Source of the DNA: Diatrype stigma
Lineage: Eukaryota; Ascomycota; Sordariomycetes; Xylariales; Diatrypaceae
Reading direction: 5' to 3'
DNA: 64,000 nucleotides
Assembly: GCA_022225965.2 (NCBI GenBank)
Contig: JAKJXP020000024.1
Location: forward strand, 434,001-498,000
Shown here: positions 1-12,988 of the stretch, piece after piece
How positions within the stretch are numbered: position 1 is the stretch's first letter
Layout: each line of letters begins with the position of its first letter
Notes under the pieces: model-generated
Seen by the model: the letters and a program-made list of their open reading frames with translations, nothing else
What the model was told of the DNA's origin: nothing
Database searches by the model: none
Translations under genes and position numbers: made by a program

Positions 1-2917
1 CCATGGACTCCTTAGACTAGTGCTCTCTTTGGAAGCTGAAGGAGATAGTTTTCGCTGTTGCCGAGATATGCACGAACGAACCAGCTGACTACTTACCTCC
101 AGCAGATGACTACCATGCATAGTAGAGCTGGAAAGGTGCGATGCTACAGAAGCCGGCCTGATTATGCAGCGGTGAGTAGTTAGCAAGGCTTAGGCATGTC
201 GCAATCCCGCGAGAGCGTTCCTAGTTACATAACTAGTTACACAATTAGATCTGAGGCCTTTCATGTTGTGACCCGTGAGGCCACTCCCCACCTCCCCTGA
301 CAGAGCACATGGCGCCCTACTGCAGGTGCTAGGAAGAATCAGGTATCACGGCCGAGATCCCCACAGGACCGTGCACCAAACCCGTTGACTAAAGCTTCTT
401 TTCCTGCCCTTTTTACGGAGGCTGTCAAAAAACATTCCGGTCTGAACTAACTCGACTACCTAGTTCGGATAATTAGTACACCACAGGTTTATGCACCTAC
501 CTGCTGTAATCACAGGTAGTTAATGGTAGAAACCTCGGTAGAACCAGGCTTGGTTCCGCGTGCATACACACTAAGGCAGGCGCTGCTTGTCAAGCTGACA
601 ATGCCGTGGGATGAGACCGGCCAGGGCTCTCCTCCGTGCCTGTCCGTATAATTAGTCACTTGTGGCACGGCACGCTATCGATGATCTGATGACCTTGACA
701 GAAAGACTACCACAAGGCAAGGAGCTGCCATTATCACTAGCGGGTTTGTTAGCACGACGACTTTGTGCTGACGGGAATGCAGACATCGTGAAGTCTCGGC
801 ACCTGTTGTTACCTGTTGCTCTGCGGGGCTTCCCTAGGGCCTAGGGTCGGACGCTCAAAACGCCAAGAAGCGCTTCTCCTAGGCGAGGGGAGCTATGCAG
901 CATGTTTCTACCCTGTTTCAATAGTTACAGAAACATGTTTGATGCATAACATAACTAGTTCATAGTCCGCGGGATATCCTCCCGTTCCGTAGCAGTAACT
1001 AGGTAGCTGGGTGCTTCGTAGAGAAGTTGGAACTTGGAAGTGAATGCCAACCTTTTCCACGAATCTTGGGTAGGAGACTATATATCCCGCAGTCTCGCTT
1101 TGTCGGTACTACATCCAACTTCACGACCTACTCTGACAGGAATACGGGGATGCTTCCCTTATGGGGTGGCGTCGCCTGCATCCTTGATTCTATACGATCC
1201 TTACGCATCCGGTGTCGCTTGTCTAAACTGCCTGTTCCCACGAGTGAACACCGCGACGAGTGTGTATCCTGGAGAGCTTAGGGAAAGTGAGCGCCCACGT
1301 CTGATATGGTGGCCAACCCTTTAATGCCATATTCGTGGTATATGGCCTCATGCAATGTTCTTGTCACCAAGCGAAACTATCCGCCACCTGCCTTCGTTGC
1401 TCACTGCCAGGGCCGTTATGAGCTCAACGGATCCAGAGCATTTGTTGAGCCTACATGCTCATTATTGCTGAAAACAGCACAGTGCAGGTGAATGCAACAG
1501 GGCTTCCGCTTGGAGTGCTATCAACCCTTCGAAACAAGACTTGCCATCATGGAAAACCATGAAGATGGGTGACCTGGTATTATCGACATGCCCATGGACT
1601 AATGGGCGTTATAGACATCTATGCGCGCGAGAGCCTCAAGTGAGGCTTCATCTATACGCATCATTACCTAGTAATAAGATTGGCTCAGTCCTGCTATGTT
1701 ATGCTCTGCCACCCCCTGGATATATCAAGCGGCGATAACCACATGAGAACTGCTTCGTACCATGTAATCAAGGTCAGGGCTATCTTATTCCAATAATGAT
1801 GCCATTGAGTCACGTAGGCATGTACATACGGGGCATAAGCATATTCGAGAAGGCGTAGAGTCACTACTCGAAACTAACCAGCACCAGGTCTTTTCCAGTG
1901 ACCAGAGAGGGAGGTCTTTCTCACTTGAGGGGTGCGTCTCTTTACACCCAGTCAGACGTCGCAGCCTGGGCCCGTGGCTTGTGGCAGTGAACATGTCGAT
2001 TGTAAGAAGTCTTCTCCCGCCTTCGAAGATGGCTGTTTCGAAAAAGAACTACCCATGCAGCTTAACTTAAATACCAACTGGTTATGACTACGTTAGCGAG
2101 GTTCGCTGTCCGAAAAATCTAGCGCCGTTCGTTCCCCTCGATTCTAGAATGGGGACCACGTCTTCGGATCCCCCGTTAATTAATGCGCCTAGTGTTTGCA
2201 TACGGAGCGTGGCGCCTTCAGGAAAGGAGAAGGAAGGTCCAGATGTCTGAAGATGTCGGTAAATGCTTGCTGGGTAACTAGGACTTGCTAATTACCTCGT
2301 TGTGGATGCGGCCTGCCCTGAGTAAGGACCTCGGGAGGATAAAGTTGCCCGTTATTCGGGTGTAGCTGATGTAAGTAACAGCACAGTCACGGAGATCGAG
2401 CGGCTCAAATCTAAACATGTGGCCCGAGCAGCGGAAACCATGTGTAAGGACCGGCTTTCGGCTCCGGCTTGACCCTTAATTACCTCTCATTACGAAGAAT
2501 GCGACGAGGTTTCTAAATATAAACCTGCTCCGTTTTTGAGGGTCTGCTTGAAGGAATGCAATGATGCAGGTTGTAAGCGTCATTTGTAATATCGTTTATT
2601 GTAACTAACATTCAGTAGATCTAGGACGAGCAACTGCTGGATTATTGGGTGCGGAGATGAAATTATATGAGTTCTGAAGGCATTGTGTGATGCCTAATAC
2701 TACGTAGTAATTACTAGTGGGTATTTCCCTCTGCTGTTATAGAATTATACATACATACATACCTACGTGACTATAGGCAGCTGCTAGGCATCCCCATATT
2801 TACGCCATATCTAGTGAGGTTACAGACAGTAAGAAACAGGCGAGTGGAAATCTAGCCTGTTCAGGAATTCGGCACAACCCGACACCATCTCATCATCGCA
2901 ATCGTAATCCAAACCCA
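1..2917. other. gene-poor left edge, no recognisable gene
   Basis: All frames are broken into ORFs of fewer than 100 codons. None shows a motif I recognise or connects to another ORF across plausible splice sites. Short motifs such as AACTAGTTAC recur near 225-245. The stretch probably combines intergenic DNA with the promoter of the aminopeptidase gene that begins at 2918. An old decayed gene or element at about 1000-1750 cannot be excluded, because that part has a more coding-like base composition, but I could not match it to a family. Confidence 0.5.
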
Positions 2918-5223
2918 ATGCGGGGAGCAAGTCGATTTGCGCGGGGCAGTGTTCCGTTCAAGAGACTCGAGATTACTATTCGCTCACCATCATTTTCCAC
3001 CTCGTTTTCAAATCTGCGACATTTCAGTCTCAGTTCCCGGAGGATGGCGCCCCGTGACCCCAACACCCTCGCCAACTACGGTGACTGGCGCATGAAGCAC
3101 ACGACTGTGAACTTCAAGGTCAATTTCGAGAAGCAGCGCCTCGAGGGATCCGTACTACTCGAGCTGGAGTCTCTGACGGACAAGGGGAGCAAGGAGATCA
3201 TCCTTGATACCAACTCTCTGTCCATCGCATCTATCAAAGTCAACTCGTCCGACTCAGACTGGAAAGTGAAGGATCGGGTTGCGCCGTACGGCTCACCACT
3301 CCACGTCTCGGTGCCAGATGGAGCGCCTCTAGGGGAGGTGGTTAGGCTCGATATAGGCCTCCAAACGACCAAGGACTGTGTCGCTTTGCAGTGGCTGACT
3401 CCCGCCCAAACAGGCAACAAGAAGCATCCGTATGTGTATAGTCAATGCCAAGCCATCCTGGCCAGGAGCTTGTTCCCTTGTCAGGACACGCCCGATGTCA
3501 AGTCAACCTACACATTCAACATCACTTCACCTCTACCGGTAGTGGCAAGCGGTGTCCCTGTCCCTTCAGACACGACCGGAGAGGGAGACAAGCTCTTCCG
3601 GTTCGAGCAAAAGGTTCCCATTCCTTCATACTTATTTGCCCTGGCTTCGGGGGACCTGGCAACAGCCCCTATCGGGAAGAGATCCGTGGTTGCCACTGAA
3701 CCGGAAGCGCTGAAGGGAGCGCAATGGGAATTTGAAGACGATATGGACAAGTTCCTGCAAGTGGCAGAGAAGCTGATTTTCGACTACAAATGGGGCGAAT
3801 ACAATATCCTTGTACTACCCCCTAGCTTCGCCTATGGAGGTGAGTGTGCACCTGCCTGCCTCCTGTGCCACCCAGAAAACTGACGGGTCCAGGAATGGAA
3901 AATCCTATTTTCACGTTCGCCACCCCGACTGTTGTGAGCGGTGACCGCCAAAATGTCGATGTGATTGCCCGTACGTATCCATTATAGTCTAGGGGCTGTT
4001 TGCTGCCTAGTCTTCAGGAAGACCACCTGTTTAGCCCTATCCTCGAAGCTACACCAAGTCGCAACGCGTATAGGTCTTCTATGCAATTACTGACATGCAT
4101 AACAGACGAACTGTCCCATAGCTGGAGTGGCAACTTGGTCACAAATTGTAGTTGGGAACATTTGTTAGTATTGAACAGCAAGCTGTGCCCCTTACCCTTA
4201 TTAATTTCCTCGCTAGCTGGCTCAACGAAGGGTGGACAACATATCTTGAACGGCGGATTGGAGCAGCGATCCATGGTGGACCTCAATTCGACTTTTCTGC
4301 AATCATTGGCTGGAAAGCGCTCGGTATTCCGACCCTCTCATCATTTGTTCCTACGCGGTACATGGAGACTAACGGTGCTTAGAGGACGCGGTCGCACTTC
4401 TTGGAGCTGACCATGAGTTCACTAAACTCATCGTCAACCACAAAGGTGTAGATCCAGAGGACGCGTTCAGCTCTGTACCCTACGAAAAGGGCTTCCACTT
4501 TCTCTACTATCTGGATAGACTCGTAGGTCGCGAGAACTTCGACAAGTTCATCCCTCACTACTTCAAGACTTGGGCGTACAAGTCCCTGGACTCCTTCGAG
4601 TTCAAAAAGACCTTCTTGGATTTCTTTGAAGGGTACGGCAACGCGGAGATCAAGGAGAAGATCGCGACGATCCCTTGGGAGGAGCGGCTCTACGCGCCCG
4701 GGTTGCCACCTAAGCCTGACTTCAACACGGCTTACGTCGACACCTGCCTGGATCTGGCCGAGAAATGGAAGCAGGACGTGAGTTGAGATAGTGGCCAGAT
4801 CAAATATTTCTTCGAAAACCCCGCACTGATGTTTTATAGGACTACACGCCGGACGCGAAAGACACCGCGTCGTTCACGGCCAACCAGATGGTGGTCTTCC
4901 TGCAGGAAGTCCAGAAGTTCTCGTCGCCCCTCAGCGCTGAGCGATCCCATCTCCTCGGCACGACCTACAAGATCAGTTCGTCCAAGAACGTGGAGGTCAA
5001 GTCGGCGTACTACCTGATCGCGCTGCGGGCGGAAGACCGCGCGGAATTTCCCGGCATCGTTGAGCTCCTCGGCTCCGTCGGCCGCATGAAGTTCGTGCGG
5101 CCGCTGTACCGGAAGCTGAACGAGGTCGATAGGGACCTGGCGGTGCAGACGTTCGAGAAGAGCAGGGACTTTTACCCTTCGACTACGAAGGGCCAGCTGG
5201 AGAAGGACCTGGGTCTGCGATAA
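2918..5223 (+). CDS. LAP2: leukotriene A4 hydrolase-type M1 aminopeptidase
   Basis: This is a zinc metallopeptidase of family M1, LTA4H/yeast Lap2 branch. It removes N-terminal residues from peptides and can have epoxide hydrolase activity. Six exons are inferred: 2918-3839, 3893-3970, 4106-4163, 4217-4323, 4383-4777 and 4840-5223. They give 647 residues, normal for the family. The exopeptidase motif GGMEN (about 307-311) is formed across intron 1. The zinc site HELSH (334-338) is formed across intron 2, and the third ligand Glu357 in WLNEGW lies 18 residues downstream, formed across intron 3. The C-terminal half after WTTYLERRI matches the helical LTA4H C-terminal domain. Two starts are possible: Met1 at 2918, or Met43 (MAPRDPNTL) at 3044, which matches the usual start. 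The extra 42 residues are Arg/Ser/Phe-rich with a single acidic residue and could be a mitochondrial presequence. Family assignment is firm; the choice of start is not. Confidence 0.93.
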
Positions 5224-6473
5224 ATAGGTGCATAGGTTGGCATATTGCCGCATTGCTGCATTGTGTCGTGTAGTGCCATGAGACCCTGTCATAAGAAAGA
5301 GGGAGAGGAATGGAGATGGAAAGACTACGCCGACTTGCTTCATGCGAATAGGGGGAAGTTGGAACACAGCAAAGGCATGCTGGAATACCATGTGTTTAGT
5401 GAACCTTGTACTTCTCATCTCGAATAAGTCTCATCAACTCGCGTGTCACCCGTAACTCTGTATATAATGTTGAAACGGCATAACCTCACCTCGTACATAC
5501 CTAGATGACTTATATAACTACGTCTGATGGCATGACATGATAATGGACCCGTCCCGTCCCCGGCCCCAGGCCTCACCTAAAAGCGGGAGCGGGCCGTAAA
5601 GTCGTCAGCCAGCTGTCAGGCCATCCCTGTATGTCAGGTATGTACGTATGTATGCAGTCACATACCTGCCTAAGGGCTGGGTCATGAGAACTGTTCCGCC
5701 AATAGCACTTGATGGGGGACTAATGAAAGTTCGAGTTAGTCGCGACCGCGTTATGCGTGTCAACTGACTGTCCACTCAGCCACGGTCGACCCACCACTGA
5801 CGTCCGGGGCCAGGCCAGCCAAATTAAATGACTGCAGGTGGGAACCTCCAAGTTTGGAGAGCGCATCTGCATTTGTTGACAAGTTAACGTTAACCATACA
5901 GAGTCCTCCCATCCCCGAGACAACCAAGACAATCCATAGACGACCAACAGTCCCTCTGCGCGAACCTCCCCCACGATAGATCGTCCGATTTATTCCCCAC
6001 AGCCTTAGAAGCGACCGGTCCATCCTATACACGCGATATATATATATATATATATATATCTCCAGTCACCGACTATACCGACTATCTTAGAGCGACGGCC
6101 CCGTGGCCACTTGGCGCAGCAGCCTTCCCCGCTAGCCCTGCCGACCGCATCCTGTATATTGCTTCGCTGCCAATTCCCGGATTTGCCGCTTGTCGCGCCC
6201 GTCGAGCCTCTGCCATCCGGCCCTGGTCTGGATGATATAATGGATTTTGGAGGCTCGTGGTAATGAATTGGCGCCTACTGAGCATACATCTTGGTAGGGG
6301 AGATCAAATCGCGACCACCTCCGAGTCCCATCCGTAACGGCGGTCCGAGTTCACGAGGAACCTCGCGATCATATCGCCGAGCAATCGCGTAGCATACTCG
6401 TTGCCCGTCCTGGTTCATTCTTTGTTCCCTGGTATATCAGAAGGAAAGGGGTAACCCACCCAGTTTGCCCATC
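5224..6473. other. intergenic, promoter side of the kinesin gene
   Basis: No supported gene lies here; small ORFs in both strands lack motifs. It holds the 3' region of the aminopeptidase, scattered TACCTA-like motifs (about 5495) and, near 6035-6060, an uninterrupted AT dinucleotide run. The last 400 bases are presumably the promoter and leader of the kinesin gene at 6474. Confidence 0.6.
6035..6060. repeat. (AT)n microsatellite
   Basis: About twelve uninterrupted AT units lie some 415 bases upstream of the kinesin start codon. It is a simple-sequence repeat seen directly in the sequence; no function can be claimed. Confidence 0.85.
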
Positions 6474-9400
6474 ATGCCTCCCGCCGGCGGTGGCAATATC
6501 AAGGTGGTGGTGAGAGTGCGGCCTTTCAATAGTAGAGGTAGGTTATTTACGTCGCCCTCCCGGGCAGCTCGGGATCACCCAGGCCTGAAGCCCATTCCCC
6601 GTCACGCCAGCCGGGTGCTGACTGTTGCTAGAAAAGGATCGCGGGTCAAAATGTATCGTGGAAATGAAAGGCAACCAGACGATCCTGACACCTCCACCTG
6701 ACGCTGCTCACAACGCCAAGGGGAACAAGGACCTGTCTGTTAAATCCTTTGCCTTCGATAGGTCTTACTGGTCCTTTGACAAGAGTGCTCCTAATTACGC
6801 CGGACAAGAGAATTTACACGATGATCTTGGAAAACCCCTTTTGGACAATGCATTCCAGGGTTACAACAACTGTATTTTTGCTTATGGCCAGACCGGTTCC
6901 GGAAAGTCGTATTCCATGATGGGGTACGGAAAGGAACATGGTATCATACCTAAGATTTGCCAGGATATGTTCAAACGGATAGCGCACTTACAAGAAGACA
7001 ATACCACACGATGCACCGTGGAGGTTTCCTACCTAGAAATCTACAACGAACGGGTCCGCGACCTGCTTAACCCATCGACCAAGGGCAACCTGAAGGTTCG
7101 AGAGCATCCATCTACGGGGCCCTATGTCGAAGATTTGGCCAAATTAGTCGTCACCAGTTTCCAGGAGATCGAAAACTTGATGGACGAGGGAAACAAGGCT
7201 AGGACGGTCGCCGCGACAAATATGAACGAGACATCTAGTCGTAGTCATGCTGTTTTCACGCTCATGCTTACACAGAAGAAGCATGACGCCGAAACCAAGA
7301 TGGAGATGGAAAAACAGGCCAAGATCAGTCTAGTCGATCTTGCTGGTTCCGAAAGAGCAACATCGACGGGTGCTACCGGAGCCCGACTGAAGGAAGGTGC
7401 TGAAATCAACAGATCCCTTTCGACGCTTGGTCGTGTGATAGCAGCACTAGCTGACCTCTCGACTGGAGGGGGCGGGGGAGCGAAAAAGAAGAAAGGACCC
7501 GGTGGGCAGGTTCCGTACCGAGACAGTATTTTGACATGGCTCTTAAAAGATTCCTTGGGCGGTAACAGTATGACGGCTATGATTGCAGCTATTAGTCCTG
7601 CTGACATCAACTTCGATGAGACTCTGAGCACACTACGATATGCAGACTCGGCTAAGCGAATCAAGAACCATGCAGTGGTTAACGAGGACGCAAACGCGCG
7701 TATGATCAGAGAATTGAAAGAAGAGTTGTCTCTGCTGAGAAGCAAGCTAGGCGGTGGATCGACTGGCGGTGCTGGAGGTGTGGTTGTTCCACCTGAGGAG
7801 GTTTACGCGGAAGGCACGCCTCTGGAGAAGCAGATCGTCAGCATCACATCATCAGATGGCACGGTAAAGAAGGTGTCCAAAGCTGAGATCGCCGATCAAC
7901 TCAGCCAAAGTGAAAAGTTATTGACGGATCTCAATCAAACATGGGAAGAAAAGCTGCAAAAGACAGAGGAAATCCACAAAGAGCGTGAGGCTGCCCTCGA
8001 AGAATTGGGCATCAGCATCGAAAAGGGCTTCATCGGTTTGCACACGCCTAAGAAGATGCCCCATCTAGTCAACCTCTCGGATGATCCCTTGCTCGCGGAG
8101 TGTTTGGTTTACAATCTCAAGCCGGGTAAGACCACTGTGGGCAATGTGGATTCAAACGCTGAGAATCAGGCCAACATTCGACTGAACGGAACCCGGATCC
8201 TCCATGAGCACTGTTATTTCGACAATGGACCCGATGGAATCGTTACGATGACACCGAATGAAGGGGCATCGATCATGGTGAATGGAAAGCGAGTTTCCGA
8301 GACTACTAGGTTGCACTCTGGTTATCGGGTCATCTTGGGTGACTTCCACATTTTCCGATTCAACCATCCCATGGAGGCCCGGGCGGAACGGGACGAGCAC
8401 CGGCAGAGCCTGCTTCGGCAGTCCATCACCGCTAATCAACTAGACCGCACAACTCCCTCCCCGCGACCCGGTCATGACAGAAGTTTCAGTAAAGCTGGCT
8501 CGGAATTCGGTGAAAGCCGGCCGGATTCACCTGCGGTCGAGCGGAGTGGGGATTCAGATTGGTCATTTGCGCGGAGGGAAGCTGCTGGCGCTATATTGGG
8601 TACTGACAAGAACCTCCAGAGTCTGTCCGACGAGGAGCTAAACGCCCTATTCGAAGATGTTCAGCGGGCTCGGGCAGAGCGTGTCAATGAGCGAGAAACA
8701 GACGAGGATTTGGACTCCAACACCTCCTATCCTATCCGGGAGAAATACATGTCAACAGGCACACTTGATAACTTCTCTCTGGACACAGCCCTGACTATGC
8801 CTTCGACTCCTAAAGCAGGCGAAGTTGATGAGAAGTTAAAGGACATCCGTGATACGATGCAATCCCAGCTGGAAAAGCGGAAGGAAGAGTACGAAGACCA
8901 ACTGAAGTCTGCCGAGGCCGCCAACGTCGAGATAGTAGAAATCAAAATGGAGAAAGAAAAAATGGAAGAGACTCTCACACAACTCAAAGCTGAGATGCAG
9001 CAGCAACTCGAAGTTCAGAAACAGCAATTTGAAGCCAAGATCGAAAAACTAGACCCGCTCAAGAGGCCAAAGGCGAAGCCAAAGCTGTCCGGTGAGGAGA
9101 TCGAGACAGCAAAGAGTGTGGTTAAACATTGGAGGGGCCGCCACTATGTTAAGATGGCTGAAACAGTTCTTCAACACGCTGCAACATTAAAGGAGGCGCA
9201 GATCATGAGCCAAGAGTTGGGCGAGAGCGTCTCGTTCCAGTTCACAGTAGTCGACGACGGGCACACGCGTTGCTCTTCTTACGACATGGTGCTTAATGAT
9301 GTGTCGGAAGGCGACGATGTTGCGCTCGACGAGGCCCATAAACCTTGTGTGGGGGTACGCGTAGTCGACTACAAGAATTTGGTCGTACACTTATGGAGCG

Positions 9401-11775
9401 TGGAGAAACTTCATGATCGTGTGCGGCAGATGCGGCAGATGCATCAATACCTCGACCAGCCAGAGTATTCCCAGCACTTCAAGCTCGACAATCCATTCGT
9501 TGAAACTTGCATGCCTGAATACTCTCTTGTTGGCGAGGTAGACGTTCCGCTCAAGGCGGTCTTTGATAGCCGAGTACAAGACTTCACACTGGATGTCCTC
9601 TCACCTTACACCTCGCATGCGATTGGGATCATGAAACTTTCCCTAGAACCCTCTAGTGCTAGAGCACCGTCCAGCACTCTGAAATACAATGTTGTGATGC
9701 ACGACATGGTAGGCTTTGCTGAACGCGAAGGCACCGATGTCCACGCCCAACTCTTCATCCCCGGTGTGGACAATGTCACCACCACCCAGATGATCAAGGA
9801 TTTCGACGAAGGCCCTATACGGTTTGACAGCGTTCATAGTATGAGTGTTCCCTTATTCGGACCATTGGATGTTAATCTTCGGGTTGCTATCTTTGCCAAA
9901 GTCTCTACCATGCATCTGGATAAACTGCTGAGTTGGGACGAGATGCGGGATTCCCCGCCAGGCTCTGAGAATAAGTCAAAGGGCGCCCGCATCAACGAGT
10001 CCCAGTTCTATACCGAGGAGAAGCATGACCTGTTAACTAGAGTCCAGATCCTCGAGCTTAACGAGAATGGGGACTACGTGCCTGTAGAAGTCACTCAGAC
10101 AAGCGAGTTGGATGGCGGTACCTTCCAACTCCATCAGGGTCTTCAGCGGCGCATAGCGATAAATCTCACCCACAGTTCAGGCGATGCGTTGCCATGGGAA
10201 GATATTACTGCTGTGAGAGTTGGGAAGATTCAGCTCCTAGACCACGCGGGTAAGACGCCAGATATGGCTGCGCCGAGCCCGGATATACCTCTTAGGCTCA
10301 GCGCGAAACCAACTTTCCGTCAAAACTCAAATGGTACACGAAGCGTGACGATCTCAGGCCAGTGGGACTCAAGCTTGCACAACTCGCTACTCTTAGACCG
10401 AACGACCGCAGACAAATACAGGGTTCAGATGGCTCTGTCCTGGGACATTAGCTCCGATAACCTTGCCGAGCCGATGAGATTTTCGATGAACATCTGCTGC
10501 CAGATACTTGGCAGAACTTATATTCGTCAAGCATCGGTGCTCCAGTCGCTCTTCCAGCACGTCAGGATTGTCCACTCGACATCGGGTATTTTCACCTTGA
10601 GTATGCGGCCTGCGCCCATCAAACGAGTCGGAGATTTGTGGCGGATGGACAGCCAGCACGACTACGTAAAAGGCGAAGAGAATCTAAGCAACTGGCATCC
10701 ACGAGGCGTCTCCCTAATAAGTGACTACATCGGTACGCGGAAAAAGAAGGTGCGCATTGCCGAAATTGGCGCGGCCCAGCTCTTTTTGAAGAAGATCGGA
10801 TTGCCGGAGCCGAAAAACAGACCTGTAGAGGAAGAGGATCAATCCTCAGACGAACTATCACCGCCATCAAACCAACGCGATAGCGATGCGGATTCTATTA
10901 ACGCGCTCCTTACCGATACCCCAGAGACTTCACGGCCCTCCACGCCAAAACACCCCGAAACGACGGAAGAGGAGGGGCCTCAAGAAGCCGCCGAAACGCC
11001 AATGCCGGAGAAGCCCCAGGAGCCAGAGTATAACGAGCATGAAGTGTCCGTCTTGAACAAATGTTTAAAGCTCTGGTCTCGGCATCAAGACGCGATGATC
11101 CGCATTTTAAGCCCAGAAAACACGACACCTCCAGAGAATGGTATCGCTCCTGAAGACACGGAGCCACCAAGACTTGTCGCTACCATCATCCGAGTGCCGA
11201 AGAACCCTAAGGTACTAAAGGGCGGCTATCTCCTGGTGCCTAATAACGATTCGAGCAAGTGGATCAAGAGGTTTGTCGAGTTGCGACGTCCTTACCTTCA
11301 TATCCACAACGTCACAGACGGTGACGAAGTAGCCATCGTCAGTCTGCGCAACTCGCGCGTCGACAGCCAGCCCGAGATCCTCGCGCTCTTTAACGGACAC
11401 GGACCCGATGATGACCACCCCGACGGCGGCAGTGATAGGGGGGCCGGGCACCAGCATGCTAACGGCAACGCGACGCAGCCCGGCCACCGGAGGCTGTCCT
11501 CTAGCAGCATTGTCTCGTCCATCTGGACCGGGGGCGGGGGCTCGAACATGGGACCCGGCCTTGGCGGCCTCAATGAGCGCCTACAGTCAGGCGTGTTTGC
11601 CATCTACGGGACGGACAACACGTGGCTGTTTGCGGCGCGCAACGAACGTGAGAAGCTCGACTGGATCTTCCGCATCGACCAGAGCTACTTCACCGGCACG
11701 ACAACGAGTGCGACTGGCAGCGGCACCGTGAGCCCGACACCCGGGAGCGCGTACGCCGCTTTTGGTGATGACTGA
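6474..11775 (+). CDS. unc104: kinesin-3 motor (Unc104/KIF1/UncA type)
   Basis: This is a plus-end-directed microtubule motor that in filamentous fungi carries endosomes and vesicles. Two exons (6474-6537 and 6632-11775) give 1,735 residues. Exon 1 encodes MPPAGGGNIKVVVRVRPFNSR, the first motor strand; the intron ends CTAG and the frame continues EKDRGSKCIVEM. The motor domain (about 1-370) has P-loop GQTGSGKS (107-114), switch I NETSSRSHA (from 220) and switch II DLAGSE (257-262). A lysine loop KKKK (306-309) lies just before VPYRDSILTWLL, the loop-12 position typical of kinesin-3. A neck helix (IRELKEELSLLRSKL) follows, then an FHA domain (about 510-600), a coiled coil near 765-830, the KIF1B-like central region, and a C-terminal PH domain from about residue 1550 (KGGYLLVPNN). 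The PH domain binds phosphoinositide membranes. The length and domain order identify the class securely. Confidence 0.96.
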
Positions 11776-12988
11776 TGATGCTGCTGGTTCTACTACTACT
11801 GCTACTGCCGCTACTCTAGTCGAGATCCTAGAGGGTTCAGTAGCAACCAGTTAGCAGCCGGCCTATCCACACCACACCCCTTTTTAGAATAAATATATGC
11901 CCACGAATGAGATCACGAATGAACAGCCCCTTTCTCTCTTTATCCCCCGGTTGTTATGAATCGCTGCCACCACTGCACCATAGCTGGATTGGATAGCTGG
12001 ATAGGTTCAGGAGCCAGGATACCCTACCCTGTATGTATATGTGGATGTGGCGGTGACTGCTGTTGGTCGGGGCCACTCGGGGTCCTACCCCCTTCGTCCT
12101 CGCCCCTTTTGCTACGCGTTCTCTCCTATTTTTGTCAGATATATAGAGCCAAACGGAGACCGCAACGCATCGCATCGCATCCCATTGCAACGCATCGCAT
12201 CGCATCGCACCGCACCGCATCGTTATCGATGGGGTGAATTTTATTATTTGTTTTTGGTATAATCAAAAGTCAGCTCAGAGTTTCTTTCTCTGTCACCATA
12301 CTATCTAGATTACATTATAGGCATATACCCCCCCGGGCCTTGAGGCAGGCGCGCAGGCAGGTAGGCAAGAGGCCTACCGGTAGTTGTGGTATGGCATGGT
12401 AGGTATATTGATTGGCTACTTAATGAGGAGGCATCGAGGCATTAGATTAGGCACAAGGCTTACCATACAGGCATACTACCTACTACATTAGACGTGAGAC
12501 CAACAAGACAAGGGAGTTTCGTAGAAATTTGGCATGCTCGTTTCTCATTGCTCCTCTGTGCTGGTTGTGTGCTGCTGGTGACAATGGATTCGCAGGGTGT
12601 CACTGTCGACATCTGGAGTGCACGAAGAAGTACATAAGGTAGGTAGGTACCTAAGTACTCGTTTAGAAGCAGCCCCATAAAACACCTATAGGCAGCCCGA
12701 AGCGGATTGTCTATCTTACCTAATCTGAGTTGGAGCCGAAACCTTCAACCTTAAGTTCAAATACGGAAAACGCCGGACCGGGAACGAGCCAGAATTTAAT
12801 TGGTTGTAAGAATTCTAGCAATCGCCTCTTTGGGCTCAACCAACTCCAGCTCTTAACGATCAGTATCTGGTATATCTTGTATCTCCATGTCCTGCAAAGC
12901 TATCAACTAACAACCGCTTCCTGTCTGCGGTTTTAAAGTACTTAGGGGAATGCGTACAACCGCTATCCCGTGACCCCCAACCGCCCCG
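11776..12988. other. intergenic between kinesin and MRM2 genes
   Basis: No gene is supported. The region carries an AATAAATA-like stretch near 11888 that may serve the kinesin 3' end, a GCATC pentamer array (12161-12222), and TAGGTACCTA-type palindromic motifs (about 12639-12655). The last few hundred bases should hold the methyltransferase promoter. Confidence 0.6.
12161..12222. repeat. GCATC pentanucleotide tandem array
   Basis: Imperfect tandem copies of a CGCAT/GCATC pentamer are visible by eye, drifting to GCACC near the right end. They lie in the kinesin-MRM2 intergenic region. No role is known from the sequence. Confidence 0.8.

Noticed and set aside
960..1750. Possible decayed HET-like or transposon gene at the left edge
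   Set aside because: Base composition is coding-like, but no HET, transposase or other motif could be read in any frame.
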